Shown here: one piece after another, positions 51,505-60,472 of the stretch | How the letters are laid out: each line of letters starts with the position of its first letter | How positions within the stretch are numbered: the stretch's first letter is position 1 | Assembly: GCA_942491575.1 (NCBI GenBank) | Contig: CALOBT010000025.1 | Coordinates: 2,356,001 to 2,420,000, forward strand | Reading direction: 5' to 3' | DNA length: 64,000 bases | DNA from: CAZHNW01 sp942491575 | GTDB lineage: Bacteria > Spirochaetota > UBA4802 > UBA5550 | Notes under the pieces: generated by a model | What the model was told of the DNA's origin: nothing | What the model saw: the letters and a program-made list of their open reading frames with translations, nothing else | Databases searched by the model: none | Translations under genes and position numbers: made by a program

Positions 51505-53121
51505 ATGAATAATAAAGAAAAAATACTGCTCAAAGACGGATCAATCGTAGACGGAACAGGTGCCGCCGCCTTCCGGGGGAATATCCTTATCGAAAAGGAC
51601 CGTATCAGTGAGATCTCAGAAAAACCGATAACAGCTGACGCAGAAGAGATCGATTGCCAGGGGAAAGTCATTACCCCGGGATTTATCGATATGCATTCCC
51701 ACCAGGACTGGTTCATGCCCTCGGCGGAGAAGTTTGAGTTTTTTGCACCCTTCATTGAACAGGGAATCACCACCTATGTAACGGGAAACTGCGGTTTCGG
51801 TGCAGCGGGATTTCGCCGGGAAACAGAATATATTGAACTCCTTGAAGACAACCTGTTCTCGGCGGGGCACAGCGGGATATCATGGCGCAGCCTTGATAAT
51901 TACTTCCAGCATATTGAAGAAAAGGGCCTTCACCAGAATATAGTTACCCTCTCGGGTCTTGGTACCACCCGAGCTTCCATCCGCGGCTATGACGCATCTC
52001 CAATGAAAGTTGAAGAAAAAAAGGAAATACTCTCCCTCCTTGAAGAGTCTATGGATCAGGGCTCCAGGGGGGTATCCTTTGGTCTAGGATACGCACCGGA
52101 TATATTCACCACCTTCGAAGAACAAAAGGAAATAGCCGAAATGGTGGAAAGAAAAAATGGTTTCATCACTTCACATGTTCGGGCCTTCTCAACCATATCA
52201 GGGGCCTATCCTGTAAAACCCTTCGGTAAAGCCCATAACCTTCTTGCCCTTGAAGAGATGATCAACCTGGCACGGGAAACGGGTGTCCGCATGCACATCT
52301 CTCACCTGATTTTTGTAGGAAAAAAAACATGGAAAACCCTCGATAAGGCTCTGAGCCTCATTGATAAGGCAATAGATGAAGGACTCGATATTCATTTCGA
52401 TACATACGCCCACCATTGTGGAGCTACGGTAGTAACGGGCATACTTCCAGAGTGGTTCATGGCGGAAGTCCCACATGCCTATGAAGATCCGAAACTGCTG
52501 CGCAAATGTCGAAACCTGATGAAACTCTCCTTTGCTCTTCTCGGTTTCAATGCCGAAGATATGCAGATTGCCGCAGCCAATCACCCGGACATGGAACAAT
52601 ACAACGGAATGTTTGTCGCCGATATTGCACGGGACCGCAAACAGAAGGACTTCAATGCATACATTGATCTGGCAAGCAAAAGCAACAGCACCGCCCGTAT
52701 GCTACTCCATAAATACAGCAACCGTGAAATCGTTCTTGAACTGATGCGGCACCGCGCCTCCCACTTTATGACCGATGCCTGGATCGAACCGGAGGGTCTG
52801 CAAAATCCCGCAGCCTTCGGCTGTTTTCCCCGATTTCTGCAGCTGGCACGGGAAAGCGGTGTAATTTCCCTTGAAGAGACAGTGTACAAGATGACGGGTA
52901 AAAATGCTAAGCAGGCAGGTATTGCCGACCGTGGATTTTTAAAGAATAACATGGCGGCAGATATCACGGTTTTCGACTGGAACCAGGTTGCCGATGAAAC
53001 TACACTGGAAAATTCAAGTCAGCGGCCCACAGGTATCGATCTCGTTTTAATCAATGGTAAAAAGGTCCTGGAAAATGGAGAGGCTCGAAAAGATGTTTTG
53101 GCAGGTTCTGTGATAAGATAA
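51505..53121 (+). CDS. N-acyl-D-amino-acid deacylase-type amidohydrolase
   Basis: 538 residues. Amidohydrolase fold: ILLKDGSIVDGTGAAAFRGNILIEKDRI, GKVITPGFIDMHSHQDW (the first metal site, HxH-type), TGNCGFGAAGF, FITSHVRAFS and MHISHLIFVGKKTWKT, and a late ASHFMTDAWIEPEG. This is the D-aminoacylase/dihydroorotase-like branch that cleaves N-acyl groups from D-amino acids. Its location between a D-amino-acid operon and amino-acid transporters supports this, but cleavage of another N-acyl compound is possible. Confidence 0.8.
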   Translation: MNNKEKILLKDGSIVDGTGAAAFRGNILIEKDRISEISEKPITADAEEIDCQGKVITPGFIDMHSHQDWFMPSAEKFEFFAPFIEQGITTYVTGNCGFGAAGFRRETEYIELLEDNLFSAGHSGISWRSLDNYFQHIEEKGLHQNIVTLSGLGTTRASIRGYDASPMKVEEKKEILSLLEESMDQGSRGVSFGLGYAPDIFTTFEEQKEIAEMVERKNGFITSHVRAFSTISGAYPVKPFGKAHNLLALEEMINLARETGVRMHISHLIFVGKKTWKTLDKALSLIDKAIDEGLDIHFDTYAHHCGATVVTGILPEWFMAEVPHAYEDPKLLRKCRNLMKLSFALLGFNAEDMQIAAANHPDMEQYNGMFVADIARDRKQKDFNAYIDLASKSNSTARMLLHKYSNREIVLELMRHRASHFMTDAWIEPEGLQNPAAFGCFPRFLQLARESGVISLEETVYKMTGKNAKQAGIADRGFLKNNMAADITVFDWNQVADETTLENSSQRPTGIDLVLINGKKVLENGEARKDVLAGSVIR

Positions 53122-53209
53122 TACTGCGGGCTCTTTGCACAGCGGTTTGTGAGATATATTCCTCTTTGCACAACTAACAGGAAATTCCGGGCGTGTAGAA
53201 ATAATTTCT

Positions 53210-54802
53210 TTATCCCGTTATCCGGTTTCTTCCGGTTTCCTTTGACCTGTAAAGATTGCTGTCTGCTTCAGCTATTATTTTCTTGGAGCTGTCCATGTCT
53301 TCGGAAAGAATTCCAATACCGCCACTTATTGTGACATGAAGTCCCTCTTTTTCCCATTGGAGCTCCTCAATATTTTTTCTGAGACGTTCAGCCGTTGTTT
53401 CAGCTCCCCTTATATCCTGATTCGTGAGTATTATAAGAAATTCCTCTCCGCCATATCTGCCGGCAAGGTCTGTTTCGCGAATCTGGCCATTGAGGACGCC
53501 GGCAACCCTGGCGAGAACTTCGTCTCCGGTCTGATGGCCGAATGTATCGTTGATTTTTTTAAAAAAATCAATATCAAGCATCAATACTGCAAGGTTGTTC
53601 CCGTATCTTTTTGATACAGATATATGATGTTCAAGCAGTTCAAGTATGTGTCCGCGGCTGAAAAGTTTTGTAAGATTATCATATATGGCAATCCTTCTCA
53701 GCTCAACGGTTTTTTCCTGTAGCTGCAAAACCATCAGGTTGATATTAAGGGCAAGTATGCCGATTTCATCCCTTCTATTTTCCGGAAGACGTAGTGATAA
53801 ATTCTGTGTAGTTGCGATTTCTGTAATATGACGATTTACGTCAATAACCGGATCAGTGACAATTTTTTTTAACAGTAATGTCATAATCAGGAGTATGATG
53901 ATCATTGAGGCGATAATTGAAATTACAGCAAAACGTATAAAAGAACTTCCCTCTGCAATTATTTTTGCCGGCTTATCTGTTTTTATTATAAAAGCATTCT
54001 TGCCGTACATATCGGCCATCAGGCTGTAAGCATTTATATTATCATTATATTCAAAATAATATGGTGCTGTTTTTAAAAGGTATGACACTCTTTCTTTTGT
54101 CCTGTTGTTAAATTTATCCGGTTTAAATGGAATAATCTGGAAACCAACTCTTGTTTTTTTTATAATATTGCTAATTAGTTCCTGTGTCAGAATTCTTCCC
54201 ATAATGAGAGAACCCCTTACCGGTCCTACATATTTTGTGGTTATAACTGGCCTTGATGATACCAGTATAAATCCAATTTCCGTATTAATTATACCGGTTT
54301 TCGAAAGATTCCTCAAAGGCTTAGCCTGGTCACTCCCCCATATTAGCTTATGCTCCAGGGGGACCCTTTTTCCGTGGAAATCTCTGATTGTAATATCTTT
54401 CCTGGTCTTAAAGTCTATTGCCCTGCCCCAGATTTTATTCCCAGCTGTATCATACACATAAACCATGTTTAACATGTTGTCCATTAGTGAATTAAGGGGA
54501 AAATTTTTTTTAATGAATGATCCATTATGGTTATCTGCATACGAATACATATCATCCCATGCAGCATTATCATAGCAATATTTATCGATTTGATTAATCT
54601 CTCCCCTGATTGCATTAATCACCCGGTTGATATCATCTCTGGCTTTACTCTTTTCAAGGGACTCCAGGCCGGGAATGAAAATGAAAAAATATATCATGAA
54701 AATTATAGACACGTACACAATGCAGAAAATAAACATCAGGTTAATAATTTTCCAATTGAGAGGCAAATCACGCATTTTCTTTATAATTTTAGAAAGCTTC
54801 AT
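53210..54802 (-). CDS. CHASE4-HAMP diguanylate cyclase
   Basis: 530 residues. An N-terminal helix (IINLMFIFCIVYVSIIFMIYFFI) leads into an extracytoplasmic CHASE4-type sensor (about 45-250; YDNAAWDDMYSYADNHNGSFIKKNF). Then come a second helix (FAVISIIASMIIILLIMTLLL), HAMP, and a GGDEF domain (about 365-530). The active loop reads AGRYGGEEFLIIL (GGEEF, active) and an RETD inhibition site lies five residues before it. It makes cyclic di-GMP in response to an external signal, with product inhibition. It is divergent from the D-amino-acid operon region. Confidence 0.9.
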   Translation of the reverse strand: MKLSKIIKKMRDLPLNWKIINLMFIFCIVYVSIIFMIYFFIFIPGLESLEKSKARDDINRVINAIRGEINQIDKYCYDNAAWDDMYSYADNHNGSFIKKNFPLNSLMDNMLNMVYVYDTAGNKIWGRAIDFKTRKDITIRDFHGKRVPLEHKLIWGSDQAKPLRNLSKTGIINTEIGFILVSSRPVITTKYVGPVRGSLIMGRILTQELISNIIKKTRVGFQIIPFKPDKFNNRTKERVSYLLKTAPYYFEYNDNINAYSLMADMYGKNAFIIKTDKPAKIIAEGSSFIRFAVISIIASMIIILLIMTLLLKKIVTDPVIDVNRHITEIATTQNLSLRLPENRRDEIGILALNINLMVLQLQEKTVELRRIAIYDNLTKLFSRGHILELLEHHISVSKRYGNNLAVLMLDIDFFKKINDTFGHQTGDEVLARVAGVLNGQIRETDLAGRYGGEEFLIILTNQDIRGAETTAERLRKNIEELQWEKEGLHVTISGGIGILSEDMDSSKKIIAEADSNLYRSKETGRNRITG

Positions 54803-54857
54803 TGGGAAATGATAAAGTAATTAGCAGAATATTTCAAATCAAAATTTTCGTACATAC

Positions 54858-54913
54858 TTTCGTATGTATCCCTAACCCGGGGTTTAAACCCCGGGTTAGG
54901 GATACATACGAAA
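54858..54913. repeat. Perfect 56-bp palindrome P5
   Basis: Arms of 28 bp meet at 54885/54886 (GGTTT|AAACC) with no loop and no mismatch. It lies in a 444-base gap between the diguanylate cyclase gene and the ATP-grasp operon. A run of A follows the right arm; on the minus strand an approaching transcript would see only A-rich then palindrome. The rest of the gap holds the operon promoter and no gene. Confidence 0.7.
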
Positions 54914-55124
54914 AAACAACATCATGACATCAACGACTCGATGAGCGACGCCATATTATCGCTTTTTCGCATAATTTCAGATATTTTTCCAAAAAAATTC
55001 TTTGTGCATTTAAGAAAATTTTATATTTTAACAGAGAGAATAAGACGGATCAAAACAAACCGGGGGTACCTTTGCAGGTTAAGAAAAACTTTCGCAACAG
55101 GTACATTAAATAGAGAATAAAATC

Positions 55125-55153
55125 TTGACAAAAACCAATGTACTATTTATCAC
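55125..55153 (+). promoter_or_regulatory. Candidate promoter of the ATP-grasp operon
   Basis: TTGACA (55125-55130), 17 bases, TATCAC (55148-55153), about 94 bases before the first gene. The -10 is imperfect. An inverted repeat lies just downstream. Confidence 0.45.
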
Positions 55154-55171
55154 ATCACAGGCGTTATAAAT

Positions 55172-55187
55172 GAGTGATCGCTCACTC
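55172..55187. promoter_or_regulatory. TetR-like inverted repeat in the operon leader
   Basis: GAGTGATCGCTCACTC: 6-bp inverted half sites with a 4-base centre, about 20 bases after the -10 box. Its form resembles operators of TetR-type repressors. No regulator gene is adjacent. Confidence 0.45.
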
Positions 55188-55246
55188 TCGACTAATGTTG
55201 AATAGAATAAAACCAGCAATTTAATAGCTAGGTGGAGGATACAAAC

Positions 55247-56236
55247 ATGAAGAAGATACTAATTATCACCGGACCCGGAGGAGATGCCCAGGGATGGGGC
55301 GACATGGCGGCAACCCAGGACCTGTGTGATGCCCTTAATTCAAACGGCAAGTCCGCTGAAATTGCCTACGTTGAAACCATGGACGATTTAGAAAAAGTCC
55401 TGGAAGAAAAGGAGTACGACATTGTATGGAGCGCCCTCTATTACATCTCCGAAAGAGAAGATATAATCGGCCTGAATATTGATGATGATGCCTGGCTGGC
55501 TGACAAATTCGATAAAATGGGAATTCCATATATCGGCCCTGATTCACTCTGCATGAAACAAATGATTGATAAATTTTCCACTCACAGCATTCTTCGGAAA
55601 AATAATGTCGCGGTCCCCAATCACTTCCTGGTGGGCCCGGGAGATCCTGTACCGGAAATGGACTTCCCCGCATTTGTAAAACCGAGCTGCGAATCCCGAT
55701 CCGTAGGTATCAGTGATGAATCCGTGGTTCATGATAAGGAAGAACTGGCTGCACGCATAAAACATGTGAACGATACCTATGAGCAGCCTGCACTTGTTGA
55801 AGATTTTCTCCCGGGGAAAGAATATACCGTTCTGATGCTGGGGAATGACAAAAATCAGGAATTTTTGCCCGGTCATGTCATAACCGATGAAGAACATTAT
55901 GGAAAATACCAGATATTTCGCGCTGACATGCGCGGCGTTGGTATCACCAAGGTTAAAATTCCCGATGCACATGCAGAAGAGGCCAGTGAACTCTGCCGCC
56001 AGGCAGTTACCGCCCTTAACTGCAAAGACCATGTAAGAGTCGACATGCGTTTTGCCTCAGACGGAAAACTCCGTGTCATCGAAGTAAACGGCATCCCCGG
56101 ACTGAAACCGGTTAAAAGCTGGAGTCCTCAACTCTATACCCTCTACCATGCAAGTGAAGAGGGAGAGATGGAAGACTACCGTCAGCTGGTGCATCGAGTT
56201 GCCGATTCCGGCCTTGAAAGATTCGGCCTGAAGTAG
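55247..56236 (+). CDS. ATP-grasp ligase of the D-Ala-D-Ala ligase type
   Basis: 329 residues from the ATG at 55247, 8 bases after GGAGG; the longer frame begins with GTG and is rejected. Blocks: IGPDSLCMKQMIDKFSTHSIL (pre-ATP-grasp), DFPAFVKPSCESRSVGISDESVV (ATP-binding Lys and Gly-type loop), ALVEDFLPGKEYTVLML, HVRVDMRF and LRVIEVNGIPGLKP (metal Glu/Asn and the terminal acidic motif). The family joins two amino acids with ATP, usually D-Ala to D-Ala. This one is shorter and lacks housekeeping context. Its partners are racemases and an aminotransferase, so it probably makes an unusual D-amino-acid dipeptide or similar amide. Confidence 0.8.
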   Translation: MKKILIITGPGGDAQGWGDMAATQDLCDALNSNGKSAEIAYVETMDDLEKVLEEKEYDIVWSALYYISEREDIIGLNIDDDAWLADKFDKMGIPYIGPDSLCMKQMIDKFSTHSILRKNNVAVPNHFLVGPGDPVPEMDFPAFVKPSCESRSVGISDESVVHDKEELAARIKHVNDTYEQPALVEDFLPGKEYTVLMLGNDKNQEFLPGHVITDEEHYGKYQIFRADMRGVGITKVKIPDAHAEEASELCRQAVTALNCKDHVRVDMRFASDGKLRVIEVNGIPGLKPVKSWSPQLYTLYHASEEGEMEDYRQLVHRVADSGLERFGLK

Positions 56237-57097
56237 ATGAAACTTCCCCTTTGCCAGGAAACCGCAGACCGCCTTCGGTCTGCGGATATTCTTTCCGGAG
56301 AGGATCCCCTGGGTGGATTTGCCTATAACCTTGACCTGTCCAGGCCATGGATTGCAACGGCAGTTCACGCAGGGCATAACTTCCGTGATGAACTGCGGCC
56401 ACTCCTCTCCATTGCCGATGACGCACAGTATTTTGAAGAGGACCCCTTCACCGACACCATGATACAGAATTGTCCAAACGCCGTCTGGGGCCTCGATTCA
56501 AGGGCTGAATATGACCTTAACCGTACACCGGAGGATGCGATCCCCCTCACTGCTGATATGTTCTGGGGAATAGAGGTTTACCGTGAAAAGCTTTCTCCTG
56601 AAATGATCCGCCGCAGCATGGAAAAATACGAGGCCTTTTACCGTTTCTTTGGAAGCCTCGTGGCGGTAATGATGGAGCGTTTCGGATTCTGTGTCGTCTA
56701 TGATTTTCACGCCTACAATATAGGACGGCAGGTGGCGAAGGGTCATGACTCTCCACCTGTTTTTAATATCGGAACGGAAAAACTCAACAGGGAAAAATGG
56801 GGCGAATCAATTAATTCCTGGCTCCGGAACCTGTCAGAAATATCGATTCCCGATGTAGAGACTACTGTAGCGGAAAACGAAGTTTTTTTCGGAAGGGGTG
56901 GATTCTGCAAAACCATCTCCGGGTGGGATGAAAATATACTGGTACTTCCCACTGAAGTATCTAAGGTGTACATGAATGAAGAAACCGGTGAACCCTTCAA
57001 TGGCATAATTGGCGATTTACAAAAAGGAATATCTGTTGCGGTAAACCGGCACGGCAGGGAATTTCAGGAGTCCTTTGCTGAGAACCAGAGCCGTTAA
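56237..57097 (+). CDS. N-formylglutamate amidohydrolase-like enzyme
   Basis: 286 residues starting directly after the ATP-grasp stop (no gap). Zinc hydrolase blocks of the N-formylglutamate amidohydrolase family: IATAVHAGHNFRDEL, FTDTMIQNCPN, LDSRAEYDLNRTPEDAI and CVVYDFHAYNIGRQVAKG. In Hut pathways these remove formyl groups from N-formylglutamate. Here there is no histidine-degradation gene, and the direct coupling to an ATP-grasp ligase suggests it trims or hydrolyses the ligase product or a related peptide. The exact substrate cannot be read. Confidence 0.8.
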   Translation: MKLPLCQETADRLRSADILSGEDPLGGFAYNLDLSRPWIATAVHAGHNFRDELRPLLSIADDAQYFEEDPFTDTMIQNCPNAVWGLDSRAEYDLNRTPEDAIPLTADMFWGIEVYREKLSPEMIRRSMEKYEAFYRFFGSLVAVMMERFGFCVVYDFHAYNIGRQVAKGHDSPPVFNIGTEKLNREKWGESINSWLRNLSEISIPDVETTVAENEVFFGRGGFCKTISGWDENILVLPTEVSKVYMNEETGEPFNGIIGDLQKGISVAVNRHGREFQESFAENQSR

Positions 57098-57181
57098 AAA
57101 GAATTTTTTTCTAAAAAATAAAAGTTTTGATTGAAGAGTAGCGAATAACAATTTAAAAATTAAAAAAATAGAGGTTGTGCC

Positions 57182-58027
57182 ATGAATACATACTACATTG
57201 ACGGGGAGTTTGTTGACGATGACAAAAGTTTCATCTCCGCAAAGGACCTTACTGTCCTTAGAGGATTCGGTATCTTTGACTTCCTCATCACCTATAACAA
57301 ACGCCCCTTCAAACTGAAGGAACATATTGAACGTCTAGAAAATTCAGCAAAACATATCGGAATGAAGCTGAATCACACCAACGATGAGATCTGTGAAATA
57401 GTCGAAGAAACCATCAAAAAAAATCCCCAACACGATGAATCCAATGTACGTATCGTCTATACCGGCGGTGTCAGCTCAGACGGCATTACCCCGGAAGGGA
57501 ACGGCAAACTGATGGTAATGGTCACCCCCCGCCACGTGCTCCCGGATTGGTGGTATACCGATGGTACTAAAATCATCACCAACAAAATGGAACGTTTCAT
57601 TCCCGGCGCCAAAAGCACCAACTACCTGAATGCCGTATTTGCACTTAACATGGCTCACGATCAGGATGCCATTGAATCTATCTATATCGATCGCAACAAC
57701 CGTCTCCTGGAGGGAACCACGACAAACTTCTTCTTTTTCAAGGACGACAAGCTTATAACATCCAATGCTGATATCCTTCCCGGTATTACCCGCAGTGTCA
57801 TCCTTGACCTGGTAAAGGGAGAGTTTGAAGTGGAAGAAAGAGACATTGATTTTGATGAACTCGGCAGCATGGAAGAAGTCTTTATCACCGCTTCAAACAA
57901 GGAAGTCGTTCCCGTAACAAAAATCGACGATCTCACCATTGGTGACGGAAAGCCGGGAGAGAGAACCCTTAAGGTAATGCAGCTCTTCCGTGACCATACC
58001 GATAAATTCGGAAACGGCGAAAACTAA
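57182..58027 (+). CDS. Class IV aminotransferase, D-amino-acid type
   Basis: 281 residues, fold-type IV PLP enzyme. YYIDGEFVDDDKSFISAKDLTVLRGFGIFDFLITY (N-terminal signature), the PLP Lys in IPGAKSTNYLNAVFALNMA, RNNRLLEGTTTNFFFFKDDKL, DILPGITRSVILDLVK and EEVFITASNKEVVPVTKIDD. The TASNKEV.PV phrase and the lack of a branched-chain signature favour the D-alanine aminotransferase group. It exchanges amino groups between D-amino acids and oxo-acids. It differs from the other class IV enzyme in this window and is tied to a racemase 1 base downstream. Confidence 0.85.
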   Translation: MNTYYIDGEFVDDDKSFISAKDLTVLRGFGIFDFLITYNKRPFKLKEHIERLENSAKHIGMKLNHTNDEICEIVEETIKKNPQHDESNVRIVYTGGVSSDGITPEGNGKLMVMVTPRHVLPDWWYTDGTKIITNKMERFIPGAKSTNYLNAVFALNMAHDQDAIESIYIDRNNRLLEGTTTNFFFFKDDKLITSNADILPGITRSVILDLVKGEFEVEERDIDFDELGSMEEVFITASNKEVVPVTKIDDLTIGDGKPGERTLKVMQLFRDHTDKFGNGEN

Positions 58028-58028
58028 T

Positions 58029-59210
58029 ATGAGCGGCATCTCAAATGAGGGACCAAAATACCCCCCGGTAACCTGGGCGGAAATTGACCTTCAGGCCCTG
58101 GCTCATAATTTCCTTGAGCTGCGCCGCCTCGCCTCCGATAAGGCGGAGATGATGGTTGCAGTAAAGGGTGATGGTTATGGACACGGCGCCGTTGAAGCTT
58201 CCAAGGTTGCCCTGGAAAATGGGGCACGGTTCCTCGCGGTGGCCCGGTTTGATGAAGCCCTCGAGCTCCGTCAGGCGGGCATTGATGCCCCCATACTGAT
58301 TTTCGGTTACAGCCTTCCCCGCCATGTTCAATATATTGCGGAGAACAACATTCGGGTATCCCTCAATTCACTTGGGGGAGCCCGGCGTATTTCCGATGAA
58401 GCAGTCCGTATCGGAACAACAGTAAAGGTACATATTAAAGTTGATACCGGTATGGGGCGCCTCGGCATACCCTCCGACGGCCTCCCCCTGCAGCAGGATG
58501 GAGAAACCCCCGGCACACTGGAACAGATTAAAACCATAATGACAATGCCGGGTCTCGAAGTAGAGGGGATTTTTTCCCACTTTGCATGTGCCGACAGCAG
58601 GGACAAAACCTCGGCTCAAAAACAGATAGAACTATTTAAAAAACTCCTCGATGAAATTGAAACAGCAGGCATAAAAATTCCTATTCGCCATGCCGCAAAC
58701 AGTGCCGCCACCATCGAAATGCCGGAGACGCACCTCGATATGGTGAGACCGGGAATATCATTCTATGGTTTATGGCCATCGGGGGAAGTTGATAAAAGCC
58801 TTATTGACCTGAAACCCGTCATGTCCATCAAATCAACGGTGATCCAGGTCAAAGAAGTGGAAGCCAATTATACCGTCAGCTACGGAAGCACCCATGTCAC
58901 CCCCAGGCCTTCCACCATTGCAACGGTGCCGATAGGATATGCCGACGGATACGACAGGATTCTTTCAAACAGGGGATCCATGCTTGTCAGGGGAGTTCGC
59001 GCCCCCATCATCGGCCGGGTATGCATGGACTTAACCATGATAGATGTAACTGACATTCCCGGAGTCTCCCTCGAAGATGAAGTCGTTGTTATGGGCCGGC
59101 AGGGGGGCGAGGAAATCACCGCGGACGAAATAGCCGAGCTGGTGGGAACAATCAACTACGAAATAGTCTCCTCACTCACCTCAAGAGTACAAAAAATATA
59201 CCGACGTTAA
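58029..59210 (+). CDS. alr: Alanine racemase
   Basis: 393 residues from the ATG at 58029, two bases after the aminotransferase stop. PPVTWAEIDLQALAHNFLELRR, then the PLP Lys in MVAVKGDGYGHGAVEASK. Later VDTGMGRLGIPSD, SHFACADS, MVRPGISFYGLWP, the catalytic Tyr region VSYGSTHVTPRPSTIATVPIGYADGYDR, and GRVCMDLTMIDVTD. Reaction: L-alanine to D-alanine, PLP dependent. Within this operon the product could feed the ATP-grasp ligase or the aminotransferase rather than the cell wall. A related amino-acid racemase specificity is possible. Confidence 0.9.
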   Translation: MSGISNEGPKYPPVTWAEIDLQALAHNFLELRRLASDKAEMMVAVKGDGYGHGAVEASKVALENGARFLAVARFDEALELRQAGIDAPILIFGYSLPRHVQYIAENNIRVSLNSLGGARRISDEAVRIGTTVKVHIKVDTGMGRLGIPSDGLPLQQDGETPGTLEQIKTIMTMPGLEVEGIFSHFACADSRDKTSAQKQIELFKKLLDEIETAGIKIPIRHAANSAATIEMPETHLDMVRPGISFYGLWPSGEVDKSLIDLKPVMSIKSTVIQVKEVEANYTVSYGSTHVTPRPSTIATVPIGYADGYDRILSNRGSMLVRGVRAPIIGRVCMDLTMIDVTDIPGVSLEDEVVVMGRQGGEEITADEIAELVGTINYEIVSSLTSRVQKIYRR

Positions 59211-59228
59211 TCAAACAGGAGTTTTACC

Positions 59229-60449
59229 GTGCCAGCAGATCACCTCAATTGGGAAGACGGAACATGGCGTGCTGAAAATAAGTCGGCAGCCGAAGCGGAA
59301 GTAATCATCAGTGCCGACTGGGCACCCATCAGGGACTTCGATCCCGTAATCTCAGAAAATCCTGAAGCCGTCTACGGCGATCTCCTCCAGGAAATGAGAA
59401 ATGCAGACCTGAGGATCACCAACCTGGAATGCCCCCTTTCGGATAGAGGGGAAGCAGTTGCAAAAAGCGGATCGGTTTTCAAAGGTATGAACCGCCATGT
59501 GAAGGGGCTTACCGCCATTCCCATTGAAGTAGCCACCATGGCGAACAATCATGTATTCGATTTTGGACTTGATGCATTTAATGATACACGGAACCTTCTT
59601 GCTGAAAATAAAATAGACAGCCTTGGAGCGGGACTCTCCCTTAATGAAGCTGAAAAACCCCTTGTAAAGAAAATCAACGGGGTAAAAATCGGCCTCATTA
59701 ATTTCAGCGAAGGTGAAGACCTCACTGCAGCAGGCAAAGGCCCGGGGGTTTTCGGATGGGAAGTTGAACGCGTCTGCCAGTTGACAACCGAACTGAAGCA
59801 GGAAGTTGATGCAGTCATTGTAATCTGCCACGCCGGCCTTGAGTATATTCCGTTTCCGCCACCTTATATCACAGAGGCATTCCAGTCCATCGCCGATGCC
59901 GGGGCCGACCTGGTAACCGGTCATCATCCCCATGTTCCCCAGGGGGTTCAGATCTACAATGGCGTGCCAATCTGCTACAGCCTTGGCAATTTTGTATTTT
60001 TCCAGAAAACAAATCTCCATTACCGGAAACTCGGTTACATGGTAAAGGCCGGGATCAGCAAAGAGGGAATTTCCGGAATCCGTCTCATCCCCTATGAAAT
60101 ATTACCGGAGAGGCTCGCCCTTCTGAAGGATTCAAAACTGACAGAATTCTACGGGGACATGCAGAAAATTTCCGGTCCCCTTAATGAGACGACGGGTATC
60201 ACTGACACCTGGAACGGCTTCCTGAAATATTATGGCCTTGATGGATTTAAGGACGAAATCAGCCGTATTATGAAACAAATTGACGATGACCTGCCGAAGG
60301 GAGTCACCATGTTCAGAAACCGCATCACCACCATGCAGCACAGCTATCACCTCACGGACCTGATGACCAGGCTGGCAGAAGGGACCCTTCAAGATGCCCC
60401 GGATTGGGCAGTAGACATGGCTGATCTATGGTTTTCCAAAACCATCTGA
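59229..60449 (+). CDS. CapA-family metallophosphatase-like enzyme
   Basis: 406 residues with a GTG start after AGGAG. CapA/PGA-synthesis fold: VIISADWAPIRDF, ADLRITNLECPLSDRGE, VATMANNHVFDFGLDAFNDT, GLINFSEGED, VIVICHAGLEYIPFPPPYITEAF, GADLVTGHHPHVPQGVQIYNGVPICYSLGNFVFFQ. In bacilli CapA takes part in poly-gamma-glutamate synthesis or release. No signal peptide or anchor is present, so the role here is likely cytoplasmic and may be hydrolysis or processing of an amide polymer. It continues the operon. Confidence 0.85.
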   Translation: MPADHLNWEDGTWRAENKSAAEAEVIISADWAPIRDFDPVISENPEAVYGDLLQEMRNADLRITNLECPLSDRGEAVAKSGSVFKGMNRHVKGLTAIPIEVATMANNHVFDFGLDAFNDTRNLLAENKIDSLGAGLSLNEAEKPLVKKINGVKIGLINFSEGEDLTAAGKGPGVFGWEVERVCQLTTELKQEVDAVIVICHAGLEYIPFPPPYITEAFQSIADAGADLVTGHHPHVPQGVQIYNGVPICYSLGNFVFFQKTNLHYRKLGYMVKAGISKEGISGIRLIPYEILPERLALLKDSKLTEFYGDMQKISGPLNETTGITDTWNGFLKYYGLDGFKDEISRIMKQIDDDLPKGVTMFRNRITTMQHSYHLTDLMTRLAEGTLQDAPDWAVDMADLWFSKTI

Positions 60450-60472
60450 TTTAATTTTAATAAGAGAAGACT

